Assembly: GCA_026075535.2 (NCBI GenBank)
Contig: AP026540.1
Location: 7,812,001 to 7,876,000, forward strand
Direction of reading: 5' to 3'
Length of the DNA: 64,000 nucleotides
From: Tricholoma matsutake
Lineage: Eukaryota > Basidiomycota > Agaricomycetes > Agaricales > Tricholomataceae
In this document: positions 22,164 to 32,654 of the stretch, in pieces
Numbering within the stretch: position 1 is the first letter of the stretch
How the letters are laid out: every line of letters begins with the position of its first letter
The notes under the pieces: model-generated
Databases searched by the model: none
The model's input: only the letters and a program-made list of their open reading frames with translations
What the model was told of the DNA's origin: nothing
Program-made: the position numbers and the translations under genes

Positions 22164-24043
22164 TCAATCAAAATGCTCAAATCGAACTGCAGGTACCTGT
22201 ATAGTCTTCAATATTCTCCTCATCTTCCCTCCTTCTACTTCCTCATCCTTCTCCACAACAGTAATCACCTTTCCTCCACGTCCAAACCGTCCAACCCGCC
22301 CTGCAATATGAACATATCCATCCACTGCACGTCCAGTCACTTTAGGTCCCCCTGGAATCCCCAGAATAAATACATGTGTCAACTCGGGTAGATCCAGTCC
22401 TCGTGTCGTCGCAAGCGTAGATACTAGCATTGTCGGGTTCTCCTCCTCCCCGGTTCCACGTCCATCCAGCAAGTGTGACCGTCCTTTACTCGCCTCCAAC
22501 AGGTCTAGACTATACGCGTTGACCCCCATCTCTCGCAAGTCATAAACAGCCCGCTGGATCGGGGAAGATGATGGAAGCACCAAGAGTGCAACCTTTGGTA
22601 CATCCAACGCAAACGCGGTAGCGATAGCTTCAAATGCATTGGGATTGAATGGCGACACCGTATTTGAATATTCTGTCGTAAAAATTATCCATCGGCTAGA
22701 CACCACCTACCCCGGGCGTAACTCACTTTCAACCAAGTGTTTCTCGAGCTCGATTTCAACGGTCTCCGACTTTGTTGCGTGAACAAAAAGCGTTTCTGCA
22801 TCGATCGGCTGATGGTACTCAGTAACAGAGCTATGCGGGACTGCCCCACCTATGTTCTCAATCCCACTGTCCGAGACTAGTAAAACAGAGTGCAGAATCC
22901 CGGTTCCTGCCAAAGCATTGTTTTCATCCTGCTCATGCACGCTTGTCTTCCCAGCTGTACCGCCTTTCACCTTGAGTAACTTGTCCCTGTTAAGCCAGCC
23001 ACTTTCCTCGTACAGATAATCATTCAGGTGGCTCCTCAAAGTCGCACTCGACATAATGAGCTGTGGCGACGGGGAATCCCCATCTTGCTTCACCAAGCCG
23101 CTACGCCTTCGATACTGAGTAGCACCAGGTTCATCGTGCCTCCTTTCGTTCATTTCCTTCCGTTCGGCATATATGGTATCCAACAACTGTCTGGTAACTC
23201 CCGGATGCGCCTGGAGCTTTCTGCTCGCCTTGATCACTGCCTTGCGAAAGGACCTGCTGGGGTCTTTCTTCGGTAATGTTTCTATCAGATAATCCACTTC
23301 ATCCACGACAACACATGACAAGTGAGATAGTTGTAAGGAGCTGGGATCCTCTTTCCACATATCGAGTAAAGCTTGAGGTGTTCCAATCAAGATATGTGGT
23401 GGAGTTTCACGAAGATTGCTCAATCCCGAGGTAAGATGAGAGGAGCCATCGCGCACCACAGCCTGAACCAATGATGCAAGAGAATGAGGAGGATGAATCT
23501 CAGCCGCCGCGGCCATTCTCTGAATCCAGTGAGATAGCTGGTGTGCCAAATCCCTGTGAGGGACAATCACGAGAGACGTAATGTGTTGCTTTTCGCCATA
23601 TTTACTGAGGCTAGTCTCCTTGGATATACGACGTGGCTTATTTAACAGGGCCAAAATCAAGCCAAAGGACCTACCAAAAAACTGAGCATATGGAAGGAGT
23701 ACCAGAATAGGATTGCGAAGCCTTACTTTCCTGAGCCGGTGGCGTCTTTCAGTAAAACATCTTTACCACTGAGGATAGCTGGTATAAATTTTTCTTGGGC
23801 CTCTGTGGGATATTGCACGTTTGGAAATGCCGTACGTAGCGCGGCAACCATGGGCGGGTGGAGACCGAGGTCGTCGAAAGTGGTACGCCTGCTACGCTGA
23901 CTTGACTGCATAGCTATCGCGTTCGCATGAGCTTCGGCGCCGCGACTCATTCGCCGAACAGTTGGGAGATTCAACCATTGGATAAGACTCTGGCGACAAA
24001 ACCCAATGGTCACGGTAGAGGTCACCGTAAGAAAAGAGTTCAT
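22164..24043 (-). CDS. DEAD-box-like RNA helicase, probably mitochondrial (MRH4-like)
   Basis: ATP-dependent RNA helicase of superfamily 2. The N-terminus (MNSFLTVTSTVTIGFCRQSL, basic and hydroxylated) looks like a mitochondrial presequence. Q-motif region FDDLGLHPPMVAALRTAFP with PTEAQ; motif I ATGSGKS, split by an intron; motif Ia VPHRDLAHQL; motif II VVDEVDYL (DEVD rather than DEAD); motif III MSSATLRSHL; motif V TTRGLDLPEL; motif VI HIAGRVGRFGR, where the second residue of the usual HRxGR is Ile. Two introns are needed: one near 23665-23730 after motif I, and one of 54 nt (GTGAGT...CAG) around 22670-22723 that removes an in-frame stop. Mitochondrial ribosome assembly, as for Mrh4, is plausible but unproven. 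Confidence 0.78.
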
Positions 24044-24184
24044 AAGTCACGTGAACTTGAGATTTCGCGACACGTGAACGGGCACGACATGGATGAGTAT
24101 TATATGGCTATAAGCTAGTACACAAACAATGGCTTTGCAACCATGTCCATCAGCAAGATAGTGTAGCACAGACCCCGGTTGCTT

Positions 24185-26761
24185 CTATTCTTCGCCGGAA
24201 CGAATAGGTTCGTATCTTGGATGTCGGTCATTGTCGTCAAGCAAGCGACTAAACCATCCCTGATTACGCCTAGATCGAGATGAAGCTATCGCTTGATGGT
24301 TGGTGGGAAGGGTGCTTGCAAAAAGAGAGGTCCTCTCTGATTCGTTGTCGAGTCGCTCTTCCTGTTCATCTGAGATGAGAAAACACTGTAAGTATTATCC
24401 TTCGTTTATTTCTTCACTAAAGTTACCTTCACCAAAAACAGCATCCATTTCTTCTAGAGCCACGCCCATGGTTTCAGGATACACTACGAAGGATCAGATA
24501 AGAGAACCACGCGCAATGCAAAAGAAGAAACGCACAGAAATATACTACGAATGTAAAACAGCATTGAGATTGACGGAAGATGTCCTGAGGATAACATTCC
24601 TTACCTAGGACGAAACTGCAGGCGCAGAAAAAACCGTGCATGGGGTAGAGGCGCCACTTCATGACTTCTTGAAGATAAGGCGTTAATTCTCCTACAATAA
24701 AATTGAAGAACCAATTTGTCGCAGTAGATAAAGATACACCCTTGGCGCGGACAGAAAGTGGCATGATCTGGTACGGCAATGACAATAGAATCATTGGGTA
24801 AGATAACAACAACGCACTTCGGGAGGATAGAGCCACGGAATGGGACCCCAGCTGTAAATGGGAATTTGTGAGAGACAATGAAGCTAGCTTTTCTCCGGGC
24901 TGACCTATATCCAAAGAAGGCATTGAAGAGGATGACACAGACAACAACAGCATTCGGAGTAAGCGGTACGTCGACGTACATCCACCAACCCGTAGCAACC
25001 AAAGATGCACTCATCTTCCTCAAAATCAGCTTCAAATTGAGACGTCGTCGTCGTTCAACCTCACCACCACGGCTCCCGAGAGCAATATTGTGCGTCTTCC
25101 CCAACGATCCACGACATACCACCTACAGGGCACACAGAACTTGTAAACATCGGTATTCAAAGCTGAGGCCGAGTTGGCAACGTACGGCGGGAGAGTACTC
25201 AATACATAAATAATGGAATTGATACCAGTCATCAAGATAGCCTGACGGCCTATCCAACCAGCCTCTGTCAAAGTATATGCTGAGTGCGGGTGGTCAAGTT
25301 CAAAAAAGACACAAACGTTCGAATACACGAGCTGAGGGTTTGATAATAAGATCAGAAACAAGTGGAGAACCGAAGCCATAACATACGTGCATAGTATGAG
25401 ATTACTGGCATGCAGCTATCAATAGCGCATAAGGAGCGGAGAAACAAGCAACACATACCGTTGATTCCGTTCTAAAAGTAATATATTAGCTACATGCTCA
25501 TGTGCAAAGAAATGGCCACACAAGTTGGGCAAACGCTTGGGACGACATCGCCAGCAGCACACGGCGTTTATACTTTCTCCACATCATTCGATAGGATCGA
25601 TCTTCGCCAGATTCCCGCTTCACCGAATTGAGCACGGATAACGGGAAGATAGGTCATGCTCACTTCTTCGTGCACTTTGCCTTTGATGTCTTGAAATTCT
25701 GCGACAGCAACGGGGTTGTCTAAGTTACCTCCATGAAGGTCGGCAATGACTCGCATTCCTTCTACATCTTTGTCCGTGTCGATAAGCCACCTGGAGGGTA
25801 ACGTCAATGGGGATAGCAATGTTCCAAGAATATACATACCGCGGGCTTTCTGGCATAAGCAAAGAACCTGCCGCGAGAATGAAGCCAATGACACATTGTA
25901 TAAAGAGAGGTATTCGCCACGAGAGATCAGAGTCTATGAAAGAGCAAAAGTACCCTGTCCACTATGATGTTGCGTCAGGAATGGACCATCAGTACAAAGC
26001 AAGAGAAGCCGAACCACTGATGAAGAATATCCAATGATATTGCCGGTGAATTCCATGCAAGCAAGTGCACCCCGCTGAGTTACGTGTCAATATCACGTTT
26101 GAGAATGGGAACACGTAGCATACATGGTTGGGGGGAGAAATCTCGCTCTGATATATCGGAACAATAGTCCTATGTAATTAGGTCGACACAATCCACAAAT
26201 AGCATAGACAAACGAATGCTCACGAAAGAAGACCAACACCAAACCCACTGATCAGACGGCCTACTATCATTGACCCAAAGCCAGTTGTGAAGGTCTGAAT
26301 GGCGCCGCCGATAGTGAATACAACGGCACCGACAAAGAGAGTGCCCTTGCGGCCGATCATGTCCCCAACCCGGCCAGCGGCGACAGAGGTGACTAGGGAA
26401 CTGCCTAAATATCTTCTATGAAAGTAAAAAGAACACACGCACGGAATGCACCAACTTCTAGTACGGCAACCATGGTACCGAGCTCGATAGCTTTTGGATA
26501 ACTGAAATATCTGCGAAAATGGGGACCAGTGATAATTCCACTCATGACGCTAGTGACGATTAGATAGATATATATTCGTGAACATGAAAGAGGTACCCTT
26601 GGTCATATCCGAACTGCGTGGCGTCAATGTACAGCCTGAAGGCCTGACGTCTCAAAACTCACAAGAAAGACACCAAGACTAGCGAACATGGAGATGGCAT
26701 AAAGCAAAGGCTGCCCCACTAGCCTACGGTTGGAAGTTGAGGTAGAGTGAGATCGTACCAT
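24185..26761 (-). CDS. MFS sugar transporter
   Basis: A proton-coupled hexose-type transporter of the plasma membrane (Sugar_tr family, twelve helices), heavily interrupted by introns. The start MVRSHSTSTSNRRLVGQPLL at 26761 is followed by FGYDQGVMSGIITGPHF. Family signatures are in order: GRVGDMIGRKGTLFVGA, GRLISGFGVGLLS, PIYQSEISPPNHRGAL, PESPRWLIDTDKD, GINSIIYVLSTLPP, VVDRWGRRTILL, PEIMPLSVRAKGVSLSTATNW, then YPETMGVALEEMDAVFGE. The final exon gives an acidic/basic tail ending DRHPRYEPIRSGEE at 24185. All diagnostic motifs are intact, so it is probably functional; which sugar it carries cannot be said. Confidence 0.85.
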
Positions 26762-26882
26762 GATGCATGGGCCGTTAACAAACAGAGGAGAGGAGGACGT
26801 CAAGACGTCGACTGTTGAACCACGTTATTTATGTAATTTCTGGCATCAACTCCACAAGCACTTGTATACGCCCATCATCATC
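26762..26882. promoter_or_regulatory. Compact bidirectional promoter region
   Basis: 121 bp separate the start of the sugar transporter (minus) and that of the Mim2-like gene (plus). The region must contain at least the proximal promoter elements of both. No particular site recognised. Confidence 0.45.
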
Positions 26883-27188
26883 ATGCCGCGGTCTGAAGCT
26901 TCACTGGATGACCTCTCATCAGACACCTCATATGACGCAGACGAGGACTATCGCTTGGCACAGCAGGAGTGGGAAGAAAGTCTGCAACAGCTCCATCAAC
27001 TCCTCACGGTTGTTCTAATGCCGTTTCTGGGTAAATGGCTAGGCAGACGTTGGAGCTATTGGGGTCAGCCATCGATCTGTAACCTGCTATTCTTGTTCTG
27101 AACTTCTATTTCGAAAGCGTATGCTCGCTATCTGCAATTAGGATTCGGGAAATCTTTCTTTTGGTGGGGACGGAGCAAGTTCGCCTAA
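26883..27188 (+). CDS. MIM2: Mim2-like mitochondrial outer-membrane import factor (small gene)
   Basis: Two exons (26883-27063 and 27118-27188, 54-nt intron) give 83 residues. An acidic N-terminus (MPRSEASLDDLSSDTSYDAD) is followed by EWEESLQQLHQLLTVVLMPF, a single membrane segment, then LGKWLGRRWSYWAYARYLQL and a short basic tail ending WWGRSKFA. Size, single helix and the GKWLGRRWS block match my recollection of the fungal Mim2 family, which with Mim1 forms the outer-membrane complex inserting alpha-helical proteins such as Tom70 and small Tom subunits. A Mim1 counterpart is not in this window. The intron is supported because the second exon continues the conserved aromatic/basic region in frame. 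Confidence 0.65.
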
Positions 27189-27254
27189 GTGCCTAATTTC
27201 AGATGAAAGAATGCAGCATCTGTATGTCCTTTTAGTTATAACAGTGCTGTATCA

Positions 27255-29423
27255 TCAACCTGTCCGCTTTCTGATTTCGCCTACCAACCGTCGCAGCGGA
27301 CCTCCAAGCTGAATGCCAGATTCAAGCATTTCGTTCATAATCTCCTTCGCAACTACCCATTCTCCTCGTTGTAGCAACCCAGCAAGCATTATATACCAAG
27401 TTGTGTCCTCCAAGGAAACTTTACGCTTAGCCATATCATGGTAATATCCAAGGGCATGCTGAAGTCCCTCTGGGTATGGGTACCTTAAACACGCCTTGAT
27501 GAGTATGTGATACGTTGGTAGAGTGAAAGGGACACTGTGTCGCTCCATGCGTTTGACAATACGTTTTCTCCATTCCTCAGCCTTCTCGACGGAAAGCCAT
27601 TGACCACGATAGAGACCAACTAAGATTGAAGTATATGTTACCGCATTCGGCTTCAGACTGGGATCTTCCTCCAGTTCATCCAGGAAACACATAGCAGCCT
27701 TCAAGTTCTTTTCGCTTTTTTGTTGCATCTGATGGTCTATAATCGTGCTGAGGGTCACAGTATTTCGTTGAATTCCTTGCTTCTTCATGATATTGAGCAC
27801 TATCTCTGGCGCATCTTCTCGACCCGCCTTTAACAGTGCAGAAAGAAGAATAGTGAAGCTGGTAACATCTCCGTTAAGTTTGTTTGACGCCATCCTATTA
27901 ATAAGAGCAGCAAGGGCCTTGAAATCGAGGCGCCGGCCGTGATACGTCAGGAAAGTGTTATAGGAGACAATATCAGGCTTAGGCCCGTTTGCATGCATAT
28001 TTTGCATGAGGACATCGGCTTCGTGGAAACGATCCGCGGAAAGAAGGCCATGAAGGACCGTGTTATACACCGAAAGGGCTCGCGGGCCTGGACAGTCATT
28101 TATCGATTCCTTTCGGAATGTCTGAAATGTTTTCATCGCTTCTTCCGGCTTGCGACCATTAAAAAGGGCTGATATCAACGCGCGATAGCTTAGACTATCT
28201 GGCTTGATACCTTGTGCTAGCATCATGTTCCATGCTGCGATAGCGTCGTCGACAGCATGCATGCTGTCATATGCGTCAAAAAGAGCTGTCCACATCGAAA
28301 CGCCGGGTTTCACACCGACGCGGGCCATGTCGCTCCATATGTTGGAAGTTAAATCCAGCCGTTGGCATTTTAGAAATGCTACCAAGAAAGACGTCCATCC
28401 CACTTCAGTCAATGCAACTGATCTAGAAGATGAAATGACGGAAGGATCGGCGGCAAGATATGCATCAGGACCAGACAATCCATCGATAATTGCCTTATAT
28501 AGCTCCTCAAGAGGCCTTGTATCGGGCCCGGCTGATATATTCGTGATATGTTTGGAGAGTGAGGGTGGTCGTGCGACCATACACGCGATAGGGAGGCGTT
28601 CTGCGTACAGTCCAACTTTTTCCTTCAACGCTGGATCGTTAGCAAAGTTTGCGAGAAACTGTTTGGTGGCACGGTCATGGAAACGAATGGCGGTGTCCAG
28701 ACACGCCTGCAGGGCCGCTCCGAACGAATCCTGCATAGCATGCGCAGTAACGACCGCCAGAAGTATTTTGACACGTTCCGGATGGTGAGATATTCGACGG
28801 GATGTCGATTTGGTATCAGTTGCAAGCGTGGCTGTATCAGGAAGTATCTTCTCCTCGTCTGCTTGACTCTCGTCCCATACTTCATTCTTCCCCAACAACT
28901 CCATAAACCGGGTATACAACCGGATGACAGCTTGAGGGTTGCCTTTCTTGAGATTAAAGAGCATGCAGGCATTCAATGCGCATGTCGAATGTCTTGAGGC
29001 AGCGTGCAATGCAATTTCTTCGGCTATATTTCTTTGGGAAACATCCCACTGTGTATCGGATTCAGGAGTAAAATACTTGGCCAGGAGAGCAGAGATTGGA
29101 TACAGCGAACGAAGAAGGTGAAGTAGTTTCTTCTGTTTCAGATACTGCCAGTGCTGGATGAGAGCAAGAACATCATCGTCTTCCAAAGCTTGTCGAATTT
29201 TTACAAGAGTATTGTTGAAAGCGTCAGTATGAGATCGAGGTATCCTGAGGTGGGCGGGGGTGATCTGCTTTTTGAACTGGTCTAAAAGGGCAGCATCATT
29301 TGACTGAGGCGCGACGGGATGTGACTTCTGGAGGTTTGAGGCAGATTGTCGACGGATCGATGACGGGACTAAGAAATCGAAAACAGTTAAAGTTCTGCGT
29401 CGCGACACTGTCCGCAGAAGCAT
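27255..29423 (-). CDS. Pentatricopeptide repeat (PPR) protein, mitochondrial
   Basis: A single 722-codon exon. The open frame continues upstream to a TTG, but the first ATG (29423) gives MLLRTVSRRRTLTVFDFL, a good mitochondrial presequence. From about residue 345 on there are clear PPR units of roughly 35 residues: WTSFLVAFLKCQRLD, MWTALFDAYDSMHAVDDAIA, SYRALISALFNGRKPEEAMK, VYNTVLHGLLSADRFHEADV, SYNTFLTYHGRRLDFKALAA, SFTILLSALLKAGREDAPEI, TYTSILVGLYRGQWLSVEKA and TYHILIKACLRYPYPEG. Such proteins bind organellar RNA and control processing, stability or translation. The specific target cannot be inferred by eye. The start is 87 bp from the U-box cyclophilin gene. Confidence 0.85.
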   Translation of the reverse strand: MLLRTVSRRRTLTVFDFLVPSSIRRQSASNLQKSHPVAPQSNDAALLDQFKKQITPAHLRIPRSHTDAFNNTLVKIRQALEDDDVLALIQHWQYLKQKKLLHLLRSLYPISALLAKYFTPESDTQWDVSQRNIAEEIALHAASRHSTCALNACMLFNLKKGNPQAVIRLYTRFMELLGKNEVWDESQADEEKILPDTATLATDTKSTSRRISHHPERVKILLAVVTAHAMQDSFGAALQACLDTAIRFHDRATKQFLANFANDPALKEKVGLYAERLPIACMVARPPSLSKHITNISAGPDTRPLEELYKAIIDGLSGPDAYLAADPSVISSSRSVALTEVGWTSFLVAFLKCQRLDLTSNIWSDMARVGVKPGVSMWTALFDAYDSMHAVDDAIAAWNMMLAQGIKPDSLSYRALISALFNGRKPEEAMKTFQTFRKESINDCPGPRALSVYNTVLHGLLSADRFHEADVLMQNMHANGPKPDIVSYNTFLTYHGRRLDFKALAALINRMASNKLNGDVTSFTILLSALLKAGREDAPEIVLNIMKKQGIQRNTVTLSTIIDHQMQQKSEKNLKAAMCFLDELEEDPSLKPNAVTYTSILVGLYRGQWLSVEKAEEWRKRIVKRMERHSVPFTLPTYHILIKACLRYPYPEGLQHALGYYHDMAKRKVSLEDTTWYIMLAGLLQRGEWVVAKEIMNEMLESGIQLGGPLRRLVGEIRKRTG

Positions 29424-29510
29424 AAGTAGCTGACCAAAGTAAGCTGGCAGCGTCAAAGTTGCCGTTGCCGTTGTTTACTTGAGCGACCGACTCTTTGCTT
29501 CTGAACGTCC

Positions 29511-31539
29511 ATGGGCCATGGTAATTCTGACAAGCTCTACATCACCCATGCGGAACATGCGGGTTACTTCGGTTCTCACTCTTCCTCATCAGGGTACAAA
29601 AGGTAACCTTTCAAAAGAAAAAGCATTGTAACGTTCATTTCACCCATTCTTCAGCAAGTCACAAGCACCAAACCCAGCCACAAGAACGCCTTTCGATTGT
29701 TGTGCACTTTCTTTTCAACCATTTACACATCCTGTCTGCGCACGGAACTCAGATGGAACGGGCCATGTGTTCGATCTGGTCAACATCATCCCATGGTTGA
29801 AGTACGTCGTACTTTCAACGCCCATTTTCCCTTTGATGACTGTGCATGAGTAGACAACATAACAACACTCACCCTATAACCAAGGAACCCTTAACCCCTG
29901 TCGATCTTATCGCTTTGCATTATTCCCGTAGAGAGGCTTCAGGCGAAATTCACGACCCCATATCGTTCAAGTCTTTCAATGAACATTCGCACATTGTTGC
30001 AATTGCGACGACGGGAAATGTTTTCTTGGCCGAAAGTATCAAAGGTGGACAGGATTTGGTGAATGGTATTGCTTTCAAAAAGTATGTCTGGTTATTTCAT
30101 CCATCTAAACTTCCTAATGGTGAGCCCTCCAGACAGGACGTCGTCACATTACAAAACCCACATGCACTTCCGCCGAGTTATGCACCCGGTGGAGTGACAT
30201 CATCAAAGACCGACTCTCAGTCTTCTCAGTCTTTAAGTTCTAAAACTGCCGTTTCTAAACTAGCTCCTGCGACGTTGAATGGCAAGGATGCTATTCCATG
30301 TATGGTGACAGTATATATTACGAGTCCTAGCGCTCATCCTTATTCCAGGGAATATATCTCCATATTCAAGTGGGATGCCTGGCGCATCGTTAACCTCTAC
30401 GTCGGTGGATCCTCAGACCGCAAGTTCCAAGCTTCTTTGGGACGAAGTACGCACATCTTCGCGTATTTTCACGCTTGACTAACATATATGCTTTCTTTAC
30501 AGGAAGAGATAATGTTCGAGGACATCTCCACCCCTCCCAAAGGCAAAGGGAAGGAAAAGGACATAGGGAAACGTCGTGCTTATGTTCGCTTAGTCACCAG
30601 TCTAGGGGGTGGCAGCTTAAATTTGGAGCTCTTTTGTGAAAAGGTGCTTATTCTTCGAGTCGTCTGGCATCTTTTGCTGAATCATTTCAGGCTCCCAAAA
30701 CCTGTTACAATTTCTTAATGTTAGCAAAGGCAGGAAAATATAACAATTGTTTGTTCCACCGACTGGTACCAAACTTTATGGTAGGTATTATCATGGAAAT
30801 TCTCTTTCCGTATGCTCATCTTATCTAGATTCAAACGGGGGATCCGTCGGGTACTGGCGCTGGTGGAGAATCATATTGGGGAACTCCGTTTCGAGACGAG
30901 TACGACTTGAAAGGCGCAGCCAGACACGACGGTCGGGGCGTACTCGCAATGGCCAACAAAGGTCCCGCGACCAATGGGTGTGTTCGACGTCTTGAAGGGA
31001 AACTGCTCTATTTGTTGATGATCTTTCTAGTTCACAATTTTATCTTACATTCAAAGCAACACCAAACCTTGACAAAAAACATACAGTGTTTGGAAAATTG
31101 GTCGGTGGAGAAGATGTCCTGAATCTACTGGAAAAGCTCCCTGTGAAGGAAGGCACTGAGCGACCAGCTAAGCCTGTGCGGATAACAGAGGTCATCATGT
31201 AAGCCTAACCGCTCACGCTACTGATTGTTTAGCTTCATAAGTCGTTTCAGATATCAAGATCCATTTGAGGAATACAAGGCACGGCTAGCCAAGAAACTGG
31301 CCAGAAAAGCTCAAGCAAATACCGCCGTACCTGAGGAAGGGCAGAAGCAAGGAAGCATTGACAATGATGTAAATTGGTTTGGTGTAAGGGTGGGCACAGG
31401 AAGCTCAGCCTTTGGATCAGATGATGTTGGCGGAGCTGTTGGGAAGTATCTGAGTGTCAAGAGACCACTGGTACCAGCGTTAGAGAGTGATTCGAAGAAA
31501 AAGAGGAAGACCGGCTTCGGAGACTTCGATGGGTGGTAG
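29511..31539 (+). CDS. CYP8: U-box cyclophilin, PPIL2/Cyp8 type
   Basis: A nuclear peptidyl-prolyl isomerase with a U-box, found in spliceosomes and acting as an E3 ligase in relatives. Start [17 protein letters not shown] at 29511. The first zinc-less RING/U-box half has [18 protein letters not shown] and [10 protein letters not shown]; the second has [16 protein letters not shown] and [14 protein letters not shown]. An intron at about 30300-30348 restores the linker [20 protein letters not shown]. The cyclophilin domain has [89 protein letters not shown] and GKLVGG. The catalytic Arg (FHR) and the Phe/Met positions are present. It ends with a basic/acidic tail ([15 protein letters not shown]). 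Confidence 0.92.
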
Positions 31540-31610
31540 GCAAGCGTTCAGTTATATACATCGTACGCAAGATTATATAATATATTAAAGTGTAACATCC
31601 TATTGACCGA

Positions 31611-32474
31611 TCATGCTGCGATAGGATTCCTGGCATGTACCTGTGTGTGTTCTGCTTGGGGCTTGGCAATGGGAGGCTTCATGGGTGGGACAGTGGGAAG
31701 CTTAATTGTCGCTGGTGGTTCAGATATCTGCAGCTATGGAGACATCAGTACACATCTACTGAGACCTACAAAGAACTAACGATATCGGCTTGAAGTTCAC
31801 GCAGTTCAGCCTGAACAGCTTCCTCCTCGTCGAGAGTAAGGTTATTTGAGAGCATTTCTCCGACTTCCTGTGACCAAAATAGTGAACACTGCAACAGGTA
31901 AGCTTTAGAGGACGTACCTTTTGATAATCTCTTGCTTCCTGTGACTCTTCGAGTAATTTTTCCACCGTCTCGATGTTCATCTCTTTATGGATCTCCTTAA
32001 GCACCTCATTTCCCTGTTGGAGTCCGTGGATAACTGATAGCTCTACCAAAGAGAATTCTATGGTAGAAACCTGAGAGTAGATGAACATTACACGAATGGC
32101 GGATTAGCACACGTACCAGTTGTTCTAAGTTTTCAAGCTGGACGTCTGTCTTCAGTAGTAAGCCCTGTTGATACTTGCGTCTTCGCAAGGCTATGACAGC
32201 ACGATCTTTCTGCCCCACGGCAAGATGCTCTTTGGCGATAGCATGCTCCCTGTCAAGAACAACTTGAATCTGGCAATAAGCTGATCGTTAAACACGTCGA
32301 TGAAATGGAAGAAGCGTCTTGCTTTCTTTTGGTACTGTCTAAGCTTATCTCGTTGTAATTTGAGACTGGATGAAGCACGTCAATCATAAAGGCTGATGAA
32401 TGTGGGCTCCACTCAAACTCTAGAATCGCCCGGTCTTGAGGAGTTATCTTTGGTACCGACTGCTTTCCGCCCAT
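31611..32474 (-). CDS. VPS20: ESCRT-III subunit Vps20/CHMP6
   Basis: Vps20 nucleates ESCRT-III filaments on endosomes for multivesicular-body formation. The start MGGKQSVPKITPQDRAIL (32474) has the N-myristoylation pattern Gly2...Ser6 seen in Vps20. The Snf7 domain continues DLKLQRDKLRQYQKK, IQVVLDREHAIAKEHLAVGQ, RRRKYQQGLLLKTDVQLENL, EQLVSTIEFSLVELSVIHGL, and the acidic C-terminal helices EMNIETVEKLLEESQEARDY and NNLTLDEEEAVQAELREL, then a Pro-rich tail. The intron at 32270-32322 (53 nt) has a GC donor (GCAAGA) and an AG acceptor; using it restores the conserved frame. The start lies 180 bp from that of the divergent PP2C gene. Confidence 0.9.
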
Positions 32475-32654
32475 AACCAGATGGTAATGGCAGCGGAGGG
32501 TATCTTTGTAAACTTTTCGGCACGAGCGTAGTGTCGATGTTGGTGTGAGAAGGGAAACAATGTCTCGAATCGACCCGATGCAAAGTCTCTGGTCCAACAA
32601 TAATTATACGTAACACCTGGGGATGCTGCCCGTAGTCTTCATTGCTTGAAGCGA
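32475..32654. promoter_or_regulatory. Bidirectional promoter region VPS20 / PP2C
   Basis: 180 bp between two divergent start codons. Short frames here are shadows. The two promoters must lie here; no defined element recognised. Confidence 0.4.

Noticed and set aside
22670..22723. A 15-nt intron (GTAGGTGGTGTCTAG) that would remove the in-frame stop in the helicase gene
   Set aside because: A normal 54-nt intron from GTGAGT to CAG also removes the stop, keeps the frame and has typical length, so no ultra-short intron is needed.
30300..30480. Apparent frameshift and missing linker in the U-box cyclophilin
   Set aside because: Adding one short intron (donor GTATGG near 30300, acceptor CCAG near 30348) restores [20 protein letters not shown] and the following DEEEIM block in frame.
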